From Dehalococcoidia bacterium (GTDB lineage Bacteria; Chloroflexota; Dehalococcoidia; UBA3495): DNA of 8,717 nt. Below the pieces are notes generated by a model, which searched no databases, was not told the DNA's origin, and saw only the letters and a program-made list of their open reading frames with translations. The stretch spans positions 1 to 8,717 of the forward strand of contig PCAH01000164.1 of the NCBI GenBank assembly GCA_002730485.1, written 5' to 3'. The first letter of the stretch is position 1. The number at the start of each line of letters is the position of its first letter. Shown piece after piece: positions 1 to 6,927 of this stretch. Both the position numbers and the translations under genes were made by a program.

Positions 1-205
1 CCTGACAGAACCCGCACTCGTGAACGCATCCGGCGAACTTGCCGTCCTGGCCCGGCTCATCCGGATCAGACCCGATAGGGCCCATTTCTCCCTCGTACGT
101 CTGGGCAAGCAGCTGAAAACTGCCGCAGAAGTTCAGCGTTGGCCAATCAGCCAGAGCGTAGACATCACGAAGCCCCTGAAGATCGGTGTCGTCGACTCGA
201 CAGCT
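1..205 (-). pseudogene. Start-less open frame with CX3CX2C motif, possible gene fragment (product unknown)
   Basis: Reading leftward from 205, one minus-strand frame stays open to the window edge (68 codons) and has protein-like composition, with ADWPTLNFCGSFQLLAQTY in the middle and FAGCVHECGFCQ at the end. It follows the end of the racemase-family gene in the same frame, after two stops (TAG at 235-233 and TGA at 208-206). I see no ATG, GTG or TTG before an ATG at 85-83, which has a GGGAG just upstream but would discard the best-looking residues. It may therefore be a 5'-truncated or frameshifted remnant, or a gene with an unusual start. The C-V-H-E-C-G-F-C spacing matches the iron-sulphur signature of radical SAM enzymes, including the aromatic residue before the last cysteine, but it could equally be a zinc site or chance. 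I do not recognise the family. Confidence 0.3.
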
Positions 206-232
206 TCAAAAAGAAGCAAAGCGTCTGACAGT

Positions 233-1324
233 CTAGCGTCTGTATCTCTGCAGCGCCGCGCGATCGATCTCGACGCCCAACCCGGGACCGTCGGGGATCG
301 CGATCTGGCCGTCCACCATCGGAAAGCTTGTCCCCAGTTCCGTCCTCAACCCATTCTCCGTCATATCATACTCACAGTAACACGGGAACGGATTCATCGC
401 CGCCGGTGAATCGGGCATCGTCGCTTGATAGTGCAGCGTCGCAGCGAGTCGGATCACGCCCCCCCACATATGCGGTATCACACGAACACGATCAGCGTGC
501 GCCATCGCCGCAATTCGCTTCATCTCCGTGAACCCACCGGCGATGCTGATATCCGGCTGGATCACATCCAGAACTCTCGCCTGCAACAGCTCGCGAAACG
601 ACCAACTGCCCACAAGACCTTCGGCACCTGCGAGACGGCACGTCGGCAACGCACGCTTGACCATACCGTATCCCGCCACATCCGTCGGTTCGATCGGTTC
701 TTCATACCACAGCAGACCATACACCATCGTTCTGGTGCCGCTGGCAATAGCCGTCGCGGGGTCATAGGCACAGTTCGCATCGATCGCGAGGCCGATATCG
801 TTTCCGATTGCTTCCCGGACGGCTGAAACGATCCGTTCGTCGTATTCCGGCCCGAATCCCATCTTCATCTTCACGGCCTGGAATCCCATATCTCGATACT
901 TCTTCGCCTCCTCGGTAAGCGCTTCGACGTGATCCTCCCCTTCGGGACGAAAAAGCCCACTCGCGTAGGCCAGCACGCTATCCCGACGCTTCCCGCCCAG
1001 AAGCTGCCAGACGGGTCGATCGACCGCCTTGCCCATCAGATCCCACAGCGCAATCTCCACACCACAGGCCGTCCGCGCATTCCGACCACCCCGGGCCAGA
1101 TCGTCATAGATCACCTCATAGTCGAACGGACTCCGACCGACAACTGCTCGTTCGATGTCCCCCGCGGAGGGAGCGCCGCTGCCCTCACCCCAACCGACCA
1201 GACCCGAGTCGGTCAGAATCTCGATCACTGTCGCAGTGCGCCGACGATTGAACGTGCCTGAGTTCGCATACGGCTTCTTCACCGGATACGACAAGTTGTG
1301 AACAATCACTTCCGTTATCTTCAT
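233..1324 (-). CDS. Mandelate racemase/muconate lactonizing enzyme family protein (enolase superfamily; likely sugar-acid dehydratase or epimerase)
   Basis: A cytoplasmic Mg2+-dependent enzyme that abstracts the alpha-proton of a carboxylate substrate. I read 363 residues from ATG at 1324, preceded by AGGGAG five bases upstream. An ATG 69 bases further upstream adds a poor N-terminus. The N-terminal capping domain (about 1-125) ends in a conserved IALWDLMGK segment (91-99). The barrel then shows K-x-K at 152/154 (VKMKMG), metal ligands D182 (IDAN), E208 (WYEEP) and E235 (GAEG), the Asp-His dyad D258 (QPDIS) and H285 (IPHMWGG), and a late acidic residue E318. K-x-K plus His-Asp is the mandelate-racemase subgroup pattern, so racemisation, epimerisation or acid-sugar dehydration is expected; the substrate cannot be read from this. 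Length is normal and nothing is missing. It lies downstream of a decayed membrane-protein gene on the same strand. Confidence 0.93.
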   Translation of the reverse strand: MKITEVIVHNLSYPVKKPYANSGTFNRRRTATVIEILTDSGLVGWGEGSGAPSAGDIERAVVGRSPFDYEVIYDDLARGGRNARTACGVEIALWDLMGKAVDRPVWQLLGGKRRDSVLAYASGLFRPEGEDHVEALTEEAKKYRDMGFQAVKMKMGFGPEYDERIVSAVREAIGNDIGLAIDANCAYDPATAIASGTRTMVYGLLWYEEPIEPTDVAGYGMVKRALPTCRLAGAEGLVGSWSFRELLQARVLDVIQPDISIAGGFTEMKRIAAMAHADRVRVIPHMWGGVIRLAATLHYQATMPDSPAAMNPFPCYCEYDMTENGLRTELGTSFPMVDGQIAIPDGPGLGVEIDRAALQRYRR

Positions 1325-1329
1325 GAAAA

Positions 1330-1335
1330 CTCCCT
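1330..1335 (-). promoter_or_regulatory. Ribosome binding site of the racemase-family gene
   Basis: AGGGAG lies five bases before the ATG at 1324 on the minus strand. It favours that start over the in-frame ATG at 1393. Confidence 0.7.
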
Positions 1336-1446
1336 GGGAGGACAGAACAACAGACTTGCGAACACGGTCATCAGCGTTCACACACAGAATCAAGGAATCT
1401 GAACCTGGGAATTACAGGGCAGTCACCCGGTACGCATCGGGCAGGT

Positions 1447-2738
1447 TCAGAAATCGTGGACCGAGTGGCCTCTCCCCCAGAAGAACGCCTGATCGAGCGC
1501 GTAGCCCATCATGGGCCCGATGTAGAATGACTGCCCTCTTCGATAAAGGCTGACACCGCCAACCTTGAGGATAACCGACTTGATCGCCCACGCAAGGAAG
1601 ACAGGGAAGACAATCCGTCTTGCCATATGCATGCCTTGAAGCGCCAAACCGACCGTGGGGAGAGGCCACCAGACAAACCGATACTTCAACACGGTAAGCG
1701 CCAGCGTTAAGACGACACTCGAGGCCAAGAACGTGAGTCGGTCGAGATCCGGCGGTTTCGGGTTGCGAATCCACGTGGCCGCCGATTGATACGCCTGTGG
1801 ACTTCCCTTGATCACGTTCCAGGCGCCTAGATTGTAACCACCGTTTACGTTCCCGAGATAAATCGTCTGCCCAACAGAAACTGTGAAGCCCAACGCCACC
1901 GCGATCGCGAAGAGCATCTGAGACCTGGTGAACACCAGCCCCGTCGTCAGCTTCAGCAATTGTGTCAGAGGTGAACCGAGAAAACCCCGAGATACGCGAA
2001 CAACAGGTAGAGCGAGAGAACGGAAGTCTCCAGGCCTGCCCCCCGCAGCCAGCCGAACATCACACAGACCCCGGCCGGCAGACTGATGAGGCGACCCGGT
2101 AGGACAACACTTCGTCTCCATCATCGACTTCGCCTGCGCTCCCCGTGGCCTTCCTGAAGACATGTGCCAGATGTCCCCTCGCCGAGTAGACACTCACACA
2201 CGCCAGCGCAAACATCGCGCCGAAGCTCTGCGAGCGGACAGCTTCGATGCCGCCGTGGCCGACGGACACCCCCACACCCAGGCGGTCGAAAACAGAGGCT
2301 TCAATTCCAATGAGTACGAAGAACACCCAGAAGCTCACGAGCGCTTCGATTCGCGCGAAATAAGCAAGAACCAAGATGTAGATGCTGATCTGCACCCAGA
2401 AGGTGGGGGCGCCGGGCAGCCAGGTATGATTGGGAATCGGCCATTCGGATACCGACAGTCATCAGCGGGTATTCGAGACGTTCGTACTCGACCCATTGCT
2501 TCCGGAACAGCACGGTCAGACAGAGAATCGACCAGGCGATCGCTCAGATCAGAAGGGCCCACCAGGCAATCGGAACCGCCCAATTGATGTAGGGGTAGGA
2601 CAGCAACACGAGGAAAGCCCTGCAGATCAGGGCCTGCGGAGTGACAGCCTCCTGTCGAGCCGGAGATTCTCTCTTGTCAGTTAGCACGGACAGAATCGAC
2701 TCCTTCACGCCCTCAAACACGGCTATCGGCAGGCGCAT
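1447..2738 (-). pseudogene. Decayed DUF6785/DUF6784-like multi-pass membrane protein
   Basis: Pieces of one hydrophobic protein are found in successive minus-strand frames in the right order. From 2738 a frame runs through INWAVPIAWWALLI to an in-frame TGA (2546-2544), then continues with LFRKQWVEYERLEYPLM. A second frame picks up by about 2430 with PGAPTFWVQISIYILVLAYF, then QSFGAMFALACVSVYSARGH and DDGDEVLSYRVA. At about 2090 it shifts to LISLPAGVCVMFGWLRGAG and runs to a TGA near 1968. A last frame carries YLGNVNGGYNLGAW, FLAWAIKSVILKVGGVSLYRR and the end HSVHDF. From memory of the family, the R-x-x-W-x-E-x-E-R-L-x-x-P-L, QxFGA, E-x-x-SYR-x-A and GG-x-x-LYRR stretches suggest DUF6785/6784 proteins of roughly 600-700 residues, whose function is unknown and perhaps transporter-like. 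Only about 430 codons remain. The N-terminal helices and probably an internal stretch are lost. Decay is confident; the family name is moderately so. Confidence 0.72.
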
Positions 2739-2851
2739 TCATCGACCTGGGTTTCTGACAGCACTAAATGCCGTATCTTTCTATTTTTCGCAAGGGTTCA
2801 AGAACCAGGCTTGACTGGCCCCGACGGCTGTGGTCGTTTCCCTTTATCAAA

Positions 2852-2880
2852 TTGACAACATTTCTTCATTTATGTATCGT
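2852..2880 (+). promoter_or_regulatory. Sigma70-type promoter for tig (-35 TTGACA, -10 TATCGT)
   Basis: A perfect TTGACA (2852-2857) is followed after 17 bases by TATCGT (2875-2880), which keeps the first three bases and the final T of the TATAAT consensus. Transcription would start near 2887 and give a leader of about 93 bases before tig. It lies in the only AT-rich stretch upstream of the cluster, so it is the likely main promoter of tig-clpP-clpX. Confidence 0.6.
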
Positions 2881-2927
2881 TCTCCGCGGAATTTGTGCCC
2901 ATAAATCCTTGTGTTTTCATCAACTTC

Positions 2928-2949
2928 AAAGAGCCCTTGTGGCTCTTTT
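2928..2949 (+). terminator. Symmetric hairpin in the tig leader (possible attenuator or terminator)
   Basis: AAAGAGCC (2928-2935), a five-base loop, then GGCTCTTT (2941-2948) form an 8-bp perfect stem ending in a run of T (2946-2949). It lies downstream of the predicted promoter and 12 bases before the tig ribosome binding site. It could attenuate tig, stabilise the leader, or end minus-strand transcription, since the structure is the same on both strands. The U-run is short and lies inside the stem, so strong intrinsic termination is doubtful. Confidence 0.45.
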
Positions 2950-2960
2950 CATGTGTTTGC

Positions 2961-2968
2961 AGGAGGGG
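2961..2968 (+). promoter_or_regulatory. Ribosome binding site of tig
   Basis: AGGAGGGG lies 11 bases upstream of ATG 2980. It fixes the start there and excludes the in-frame upstream ATG, which would put the leader hairpin inside the coding region. Confidence 0.8.
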
Positions 2969-2979
2969 CTACCGTCCCA

Positions 2980-4260
2980 ATGAAGGTCGAAGTAACGGAA
3001 GCGGGCGCTTGGCGCCGTACGCTGGAAATCGAAGTGCCACGCGAAGACGTGGACACCCGCCTCAAAGAGGCGTATAAGAGTTACAGCAAGTCCTTGACTC
3101 TACCGGGATTCCGCAAAGGGAAAGTCCCGGTGAACGTTGTCAAACAGCGCTTCGGCCCGGCCATCCTCGACGAGGTCATCGCAAAGACCGAAGAGGAATT
3201 CTACCGCGAGGCGAGTCAGGAACAGGGCCTGCAGCCAGTCTCCCAAGCAACGATCGAAGAAAGCAGCTTTGAGGATGGCGAACCGCTGAAGTTCAAAGCC
3301 TCGGTAGATGTGAAGCCCGAGCTGGAAATAAAAAACTACAAGGACCTGAAGGTCGTGCGGCCCGTCTATAAGGTGGAAGAATCCTTTGTAGACAACCAGT
3401 TGAGCGGGATGCGGGAGCAGAATGCGACCGAAAAGGAGGTCGACCGCAACGCTGCGCTCGGTGACGTGATCCAGGCCGATTTTGTCGAGCTGGACGAAGA
3501 AGGGAATGAGATTCCCGACCGCGCACAAAGCGATCGCATGTTCCTGATCGGGGGGCCGAACGCAAACCACGACCTCGACAATCAGCTCGTCGGTATTGCC
3601 GTCGGCGATACACGAGATGTCCAATACACGCATACGCACGAAACCGATGACGGCGAGTCACACGAACATGAAGTGCGGTTCCGGGTCACGGCCAAAGAGA
3701 TCCGAGAGCGAGAACTGCCGGAGCTGGATGACGAATTCGCCAAGGATGTGGGACCGTTCGAATCGCTGGACAAGCTAAAGGACCGCATTCGGGGCGACAT
3801 GCAGACCCAGTCGGAAAGCGCCTCACGGAGCCGTCTCGTCGAGAATCTGGTCGAGGAGCTGATCGCCAAGAACGAGTTCGAGGTACCGGACAGCATGGTC
3901 GAGACCTACCTCGACAACTTTATCGAGCAGCTCAAGCGTGAACGACAGACGGAGGAAGTCGAGAACGTAGAAGGTGTTCGCGAAGAGGCTCGTGCCGGTG
4001 CGCTCCGAGGCGTCAAACGCTACCTGATTCTGGAGCATGTCGCCGAAAAGGAAAGTGTCGAGGTCCAGGAAGAAGATGTGGACAAGCATCTTGAAACCAT
4101 GGCCGAGCAGCACAACATCGAACCGGCCAGGATCCGTCAGATCCTCGGGCGATCCGGGCAGATCGAGCGCATAAAGTCGGACCTGCTGGATGAAAAAACC
4201 TTCGACTTCCTGATCGAACAGGCCAAAGTGGAAGACATCGAAGAAACACCGACCGAGTAA
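2980..4260 (+). CDS. tig: Trigger factor, ribosome-associated chaperone
   Basis: Binds the ribosome near the exit tunnel and shields nascent chains; family members also carry a peptidyl-prolyl isomerase (PPIase) domain. The protein is 426 residues, close to the usual 430-450. The N-terminal ribosome-binding domain (about 1-115) has the signature GFRKGKVP (43-50). The FKBP-like middle domain spans about 155-243 (GDVIQADF at 161-168). The C-terminal helical chaperone domain runs from about 245 to an acidic tail EDIEETPTE. The middle domain is divergent: where I expect the FP-x-x-Y type active-site region, there is an insert rich in histidine and acid (H218, H220, H228, H230), so isomerase activity is uncertain. 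The start follows a strong AGGAGGGG. It is the first gene of the chaperone/protease cluster, behind its own promoter, with clpP 117 bases downstream. Confidence 0.97.
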   Translation: MKVEVTEAGAWRRTLEIEVPREDVDTRLKEAYKSYSKSLTLPGFRKGKVPVNVVKQRFGPAILDEVIAKTEEEFYREASQEQGLQPVSQATIEESSFEDGEPLKFKASVDVKPELEIKNYKDLKVVRPVYKVEESFVDNQLSGMREQNATEKEVDRNAALGDVIQADFVELDEEGNEIPDRAQSDRMFLIGGPNANHDLDNQLVGIAVGDTRDVQYTHTHETDDGESHEHEVRFRVTAKEIRERELPELDDEFAKDVGPFESLDKLKDRIRGDMQTQSESASRSRLVENLVEELIAKNEFEVPDSMVETYLDNFIEQLKRERQTEEVENVEGVREEARAGALRGVKRYLILEHVAEKESVEVQEEDVDKHLETMAEQHNIEPARIRQILGRSGQIERIKSDLLDEKTFDFLIEQAKVEDIEETPTE

Positions 4261-4377
4261 TCAGATATACGTCTTCTCTTAGCGAAGAGCCACTTGAAAC
4301 GCTTAGGGTAGAACGACTTCCCACAGACTCAACGCACTGGCAACGCAACATCACGTCATTCGAATAAGGCAGAACAG

Positions 4378-4992
4378 ATGGCACTTGTACCAATGGTTCT
4401 TGAGCAGACCGGACGCGGAGAACGCACTTACGACATCTTCTCCCGGCTGCTCCGTGACAACATCATCTTCATCGGCACGCCGATAAATGACACGATCGCA
4501 AACCTCGTAATTGCCCAGATGCTCTACTGCACGGCAGAGACACCGGATCGTCGAATCTCGCTCTACATCAACAGCCCCGGTGGCAGCATCACAGCGGGTC
4601 TGGCGATCTACGACACTATGCAGTATGTCTCGAACGACGTCGAAACCATCTGCGTCGGTCAGGCGTTCAGCATGGGTGCCGTCCTGCTGGCAGGCGGCAC
4701 GAAAGGTCACCGGAGCTCGCTACCCAACTCACGGATCCTGATCCATCAGCCCATGGGTGGCGCCGGCGGTCAGGCTTCCGACGTCGAGCGTCACGCGAAG
4801 GAAATCCTGCAGTATCGGGACCGTCTGAACAACATCCTCGCGGAGTGCACCGGGCAGTCACTCGATCGAATTGCCAAAGACTCCGATCGTGACTTCTTTA
4901 TGTCGGCTGAGGAATCGAAGGAATATGGTTTGATCGACCAGGTGCTCGAACCGTCCAAGTCAGAGTCACAGGACAGCGACGAAGAGTCCTGA
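4378..4992 (+). CDS. clpP: ATP-dependent Clp protease proteolytic subunit ClpP
   Basis: Serine peptidase that forms the double-heptamer barrel and degrades substrates unfolded by ClpX. The protein is 204 residues. The catalytic triad is visible: S98 in GQAFSMGA (94-101), H123 in ILIHQPMGG, and D172 in DRDFFMSA. The oligomer and substrate-groove motif [11 protein letters not shown] (64-74) is intact. The N-terminus [10 protein letters not shown] begins exactly where processed E. coli ClpP begins, so this protein lacks a propeptide and needs at most Met removal. The tail after residue 190 is acidic and serine-rich ([12 protein letters not shown]), probably disordered. AAGG lies eight bases before the ATG. 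clpX follows after 18 bases, so the two are almost surely co-transcribed. Confidence 0.98.
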   Translation: MALVPMVLEQTGRGERTYDIFSRLLRDNIIFIGTPINDTIANLVIAQMLYCTAETPDRRISLYINSPGGSITAGLAIYDTMQYVSNDVETICVGQAFSMGAVLLAGGTKGHRSSLPNSRILIHQPMGGAGGQASDVERHAKEILQYRDRLNNILAECTGQSLDRIAKDSDRDFFMSAEESKEYGLIDQVLEPSKSESQDSDEES

Positions 4993-4996
4993 TACC

Positions 4997-5001
4997 AGGG
5001 A
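4997..5001 (+). promoter_or_regulatory. Ribosome binding site supporting the TTG start of clpX
   Basis: AGGGA lies nine bases before TTG 5011, in the 18-base gap after the clpP stop. No ATG or GTG occurs in this frame between the clpP stop and the zinc-finger cysteines, so TTG is the only sensible start. Confidence 0.65.
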
Positions 5002-5010
5002 ACCCAACGT

Positions 5011-6252
5011 TTGAAACGACGCTCATCCAAAGCTGAGATTCGCTGCTCCTTCTGCGGAAAGCGGGCCGACCAGGTCGAGAAGATTGTAACTGGTCCTGGT
5101 GTGCATATCTGCAACGAGTGCATCAAGCTTTGTAATGAGGTCCTGGTGGAGGACATCAAGCAGAAGCCGGTGCATCTGCACAAGGATCTGCCCAAGCCGT
5201 CCGAGATCAAAGAGCAGCTCGATGACTACGTCATCGGTCAGGATCAGGCCAAGCGTTCACTCTCCGTCGCGGTCTACAATCACTACAAGCGGATTCAGAG
5301 CAACGTATCGGTGGATGACGTCGAGCTCGAGAAGAGCAACATCCTCCTTCTGGGACCGACGGGCACGGGCAAGACGGAATTGGCGAAGACACTCGCGCGG
5401 ATTCTTCAGGTGCCCTTCTCGATCGCCGACGCGACGATCCTGACGGAAGCCGGGTATGTCGGAGAGGATGTCGAGAACATCCTCGTTCGTCTGTTGCAGG
5501 CCGCCGACTATGACGTCGAACGCGCCGAAATGGGTATTCTCTACATCGATGAGATCGACAAGATTTCTAGGAAATCGGCCAACCCGTCGATCACGCGTGA
5601 CGTCTCCGGAGAAGGGGTTCAGCAGGCCCTCCTGAAGATGCTGGAGGGGACCGTTGCCAGCATCCCGCCAAAGGGAGGACGAAAGCATCCGGAGCAGCCG
5701 CTCATTCAGGTGAACACGAAGAACATCTTGTTCATCTGCGGCGGGGCGTTCGACAGCCTGGATGACATCGTCAGCGCGCGGATCGGTCGAAAGGCCATGG
5801 GTTTCAGCTCCGAGGCCGAGAAACAGGAAGAGATGTCGATCGGTGAGCTTTTTGCCGAGGTCGAGCCCGGGGATCTGATCAGATATGGTTTGATCCCTGA
5901 ACTTGTCGGTCGTCTCCCGGTCGCGTGTGCGCTGGACAGCCTGGATGAAGATGCGCTACTGCGTATCCTGACGGAGCCGAAGAATGCGATCACGAAGCAA
6001 TTCAAGAAGCTGTTTGAGATGGATGGCATTGAGCTGACTTTTGACGACACAGCATTGGAGCAGATTGTCGAGCAGACCGTCACCAAAGGAACAGGCGCTC
6101 GTGGCCTTCGAGCGGTTCTGGAGTCGTCCATGCTCGACCTGATGTATCTGCTGCCGTCCGAAGGGGGCCCCAAAGAGATTCACGTCTCGGCAGAGCTGAT
6201 CAACAACCCGCAATCCGCGTTTCTGCATCTCGAACAGAAAAAGCGAGCCTGA
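5011..6252 (+). CDS. clpX: ATP-dependent Clp protease ATP-binding subunit ClpX
   Basis: Hexameric AAA+ unfoldase that recognises degradation tags, unfolds proteins and threads them into ClpP. The protein is 413 residues from a TTG start. The N-terminal zinc-binding domain has C12, C15, C34 and C37 (CSFC and CNEC). Walker A is GPTGTGKT (115-122), the pore loop is GYVGED (148-153), and Walker B is ILYIDEID (176-183). The RKH substrate loop is at 224-226 (GGRKHPEQ), the arginine finger is in ELVGRLPV (R301), and sensor 2 is [10 protein letters not shown] (R364). The ClpP-docking loop, IGF in most ClpX, reads MGF (263-265), a conservative change. A low-start TTG together with clpP immediately upstream suggests matched expression. 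The stop codon sits inside a hairpin that may end the tig-clpP-clpX transcript. Confidence 0.98.
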   Translation: MKRRSSKAEIRCSFCGKRADQVEKIVTGPGVHICNECIKLCNEVLVEDIKQKPVHLHKDLPKPSEIKEQLDDYVIGQDQAKRSLSVAVYNHYKRIQSNVSVDDVELEKSNILLLGPTGTGKTELAKTLARILQVPFSIADATILTEAGYVGEDVENILVRLLQAADYDVERAEMGILYIDEIDKISRKSANPSITRDVSGEGVQQALLKMLEGTVASIPPKGGRKHPEQPLIQVNTKNILFICGGAFDSLDDIVSARIGRKAMGFSSEAEKQEEMSIGELFAEVEPGDLIRYGLIPELVGRLPVACALDSLDEDALLRILTEPKNAITKQFKKLFEMDGIELTFDDTALEQIVEQTVTKGTGARGLRAVLESSMLDLMYLLPSEGGPKEIHVSAELINNPQSAFLHLEQKKRA

Positions 6253-6267
6253 CCACCGCGTCAGGCT
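6246..6267 (+). terminator. Hairpin overlapping the clpX stop codon
   Basis: AGCCTGAC (6246-6253) and GTCAGGCT (6260-6267) form a perfect 8-bp stem with a six-base loop. The clpX TGA (6250-6252) is in the left arm. Only two T follow directly, so it is a weak intrinsic terminator by itself, but it forms a tandem pair with the next hairpin. Confidence 0.5.
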
Positions 6268-6282
6268 TCCCGGGTGTGTCTG

Positions 6283-6311
6283 GGGCACGGTAACCCGTGC
6301 CCTTCTTCCTT
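6283..6311 (+). terminator. GC-rich hairpin with pyrimidine tail between clpX and engB
   Basis: GGGCACGG (6283-6290), loop TAAC, CCGTGCCC (6295-6302), then TTCTTCCTT. The stem is 8 perfect base pairs. The T-rich tail is interrupted by C, so termination is probably partial. It could separate tig-clpP-clpX from engB and the metabolic genes, lowering but not abolishing read-through. I see no clear promoter between this hairpin and engB. Confidence 0.55.
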
Positions 6312-6345
6312 GTACGGATGGCGCAGAACGAACGGAGCCGGGGTC

Positions 6346-6927
6346 ATGCAGATCAAGCAAACCGAATTCGTCAAGAGCGTCGCCCATCCCTCACAGATCC
6401 CGACTGAAGCGTTCCCCCAGATCGCGTTCTCGGGCAGGTCCAACGTCGGAAAATCATCGCTGATCAATCGATTGATGAATCGGCGCAATCTGGCACAGAC
6501 CAGCAACACCCCGGGCAAGACCCGTCTGTTGAATTTCTACCTGATAAACAGGCACCTCCACTTTGTGGATTTGCCGGGGTATGGGTTCGCCAAACGATCC
6601 AAGGCTGAGAAGAAAACCTGGGCCGAATTGATCGACGCCTACTTGCGATCCAGCGAGCGACTCAGGGGACTGGTTCAGTTGATCGATGCCCGTCACGATC
6701 CAAGTACCGAGGATCTGGAAATGATCGGCTGGCTGGGCGAGGCGAGTCTTCCTTTCGTCATTGTCGCTACTAAAGTGGATAAGATGTCACCGGGTAACGC
6801 CCGCAAACAGCTCGATAAGTCACTCGCCGCGATCGCGGACGTTGCCGAGGTCGATTTCCTCGCTTTCTCTTCGACCACGGGGCAGGGGCGCGGCGAACTG
6901 CTCAACTGGATCGATCATGTCATCTGA
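6346..6927 (+). CDS. engB: Ribosome biogenesis GTP-binding protein EngB (YihA/YsxC)
   Basis: Essential small GTPase of the TrmE-Era-EngA-YihA-Septin superfamily, needed for late 50S subunit assembly. The protein is 193 residues from ATG 6346, with GGAG eight bases upstream. A longer in-frame start at 6274 would run through the terminator-like hairpin and is rejected. All five G motifs are seen: G1 GRSNVGKSS (30-38), G2 threonine in SNTPGKTR (T55), G3 DLPGYGFA (75-82), G4 TKVDK (142-146) and G5 FSSTTGQG (174-181). Length and motifs are typical and intact. In Bacillus this gene lies after tig-clpX-lonB-lonA; here it follows clpX directly and lon is absent from the window. The last 11 bases overlap the next gene. 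Confidence 0.96.
   Translation: MQIKQTEFVKSVAHPSQIPTEAFPQIAFSGRSNVGKSSLINRLMNRRNLAQTSNTPGKTRLLNFYLINRHLHFVDLPGYGFAKRSKAEKKTWAELIDAYLRSSERLRGLVQLIDARHDPSTEDLEMIGWLGEASLPFVIVATKVDKMSPGNARKQLDKSLAAIADVAEVDFLAFSSTTGQGRGELLNWIDHVI

Larger units (their letters stand above)
2739..2979. other. Divergent intergenic region between the decayed gene and tig
   Basis: These 241 bases are more AT-rich than their surroundings and contain no plausible gene. The right half holds the tig promoter, a leader hairpin and the ribosome binding site, listed separately. The left half has a short GGTTC-AA-GAACC palindrome (about 2798-2809) that is too small to interpret. I see no convincing promoter for the minus-strand pseudogene. 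Confidence 0.6.

Noticed and set aside
1325..1393. Longer racemase-family protein from ATG 1393
   Set aside because: The extra 23 residues have no family resemblance, and AGGGAG is placed correctly for ATG 1324.
2162..2684. Two overlapping plus-strand open frames (2162-2587 and 2430-2684)
   Set aside because: They are antisense to the decayed membrane-protein gene, have low-complexity polar composition and no family features. The minus-strand frames carry recognisable helices and motifs.
1447..2738. Programmed frameshifting or TGA recoding to explain the broken membrane-protein frames
   Set aside because: There are several independent lesions, a missing N-terminus and no slippery-site pattern that I can see. 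Decay is simpler.
2911..2979. Longer trigger factor with 23 extra N-terminal residues
   Set aside because: The extension crosses the leader hairpin and ribosome binding site and has no resemblance to trigger factor; AGGAGGGG points to ATG 2980.
4272..4289. Small hairpin in the tig-clpP gap (CTCTT, loop AGCG, AAGAG)
   Set aside because: Only five base pairs with no T-run; an alternative pairing of the same bases is equally good, so it may be chance.
6274..6345. Longer EngB from ATG 6274
   Set aside because: It would run through the GC-rich hairpin and has no ribosome binding site comparable to the GGAG before 6346.
6761..6916. N-terminal extension of the D-threonine-aldolase-like protein
   Set aside because: It is the engB coding region read in another frame and is basic and serine-rich; the family N-terminus begins at ATG 6917.
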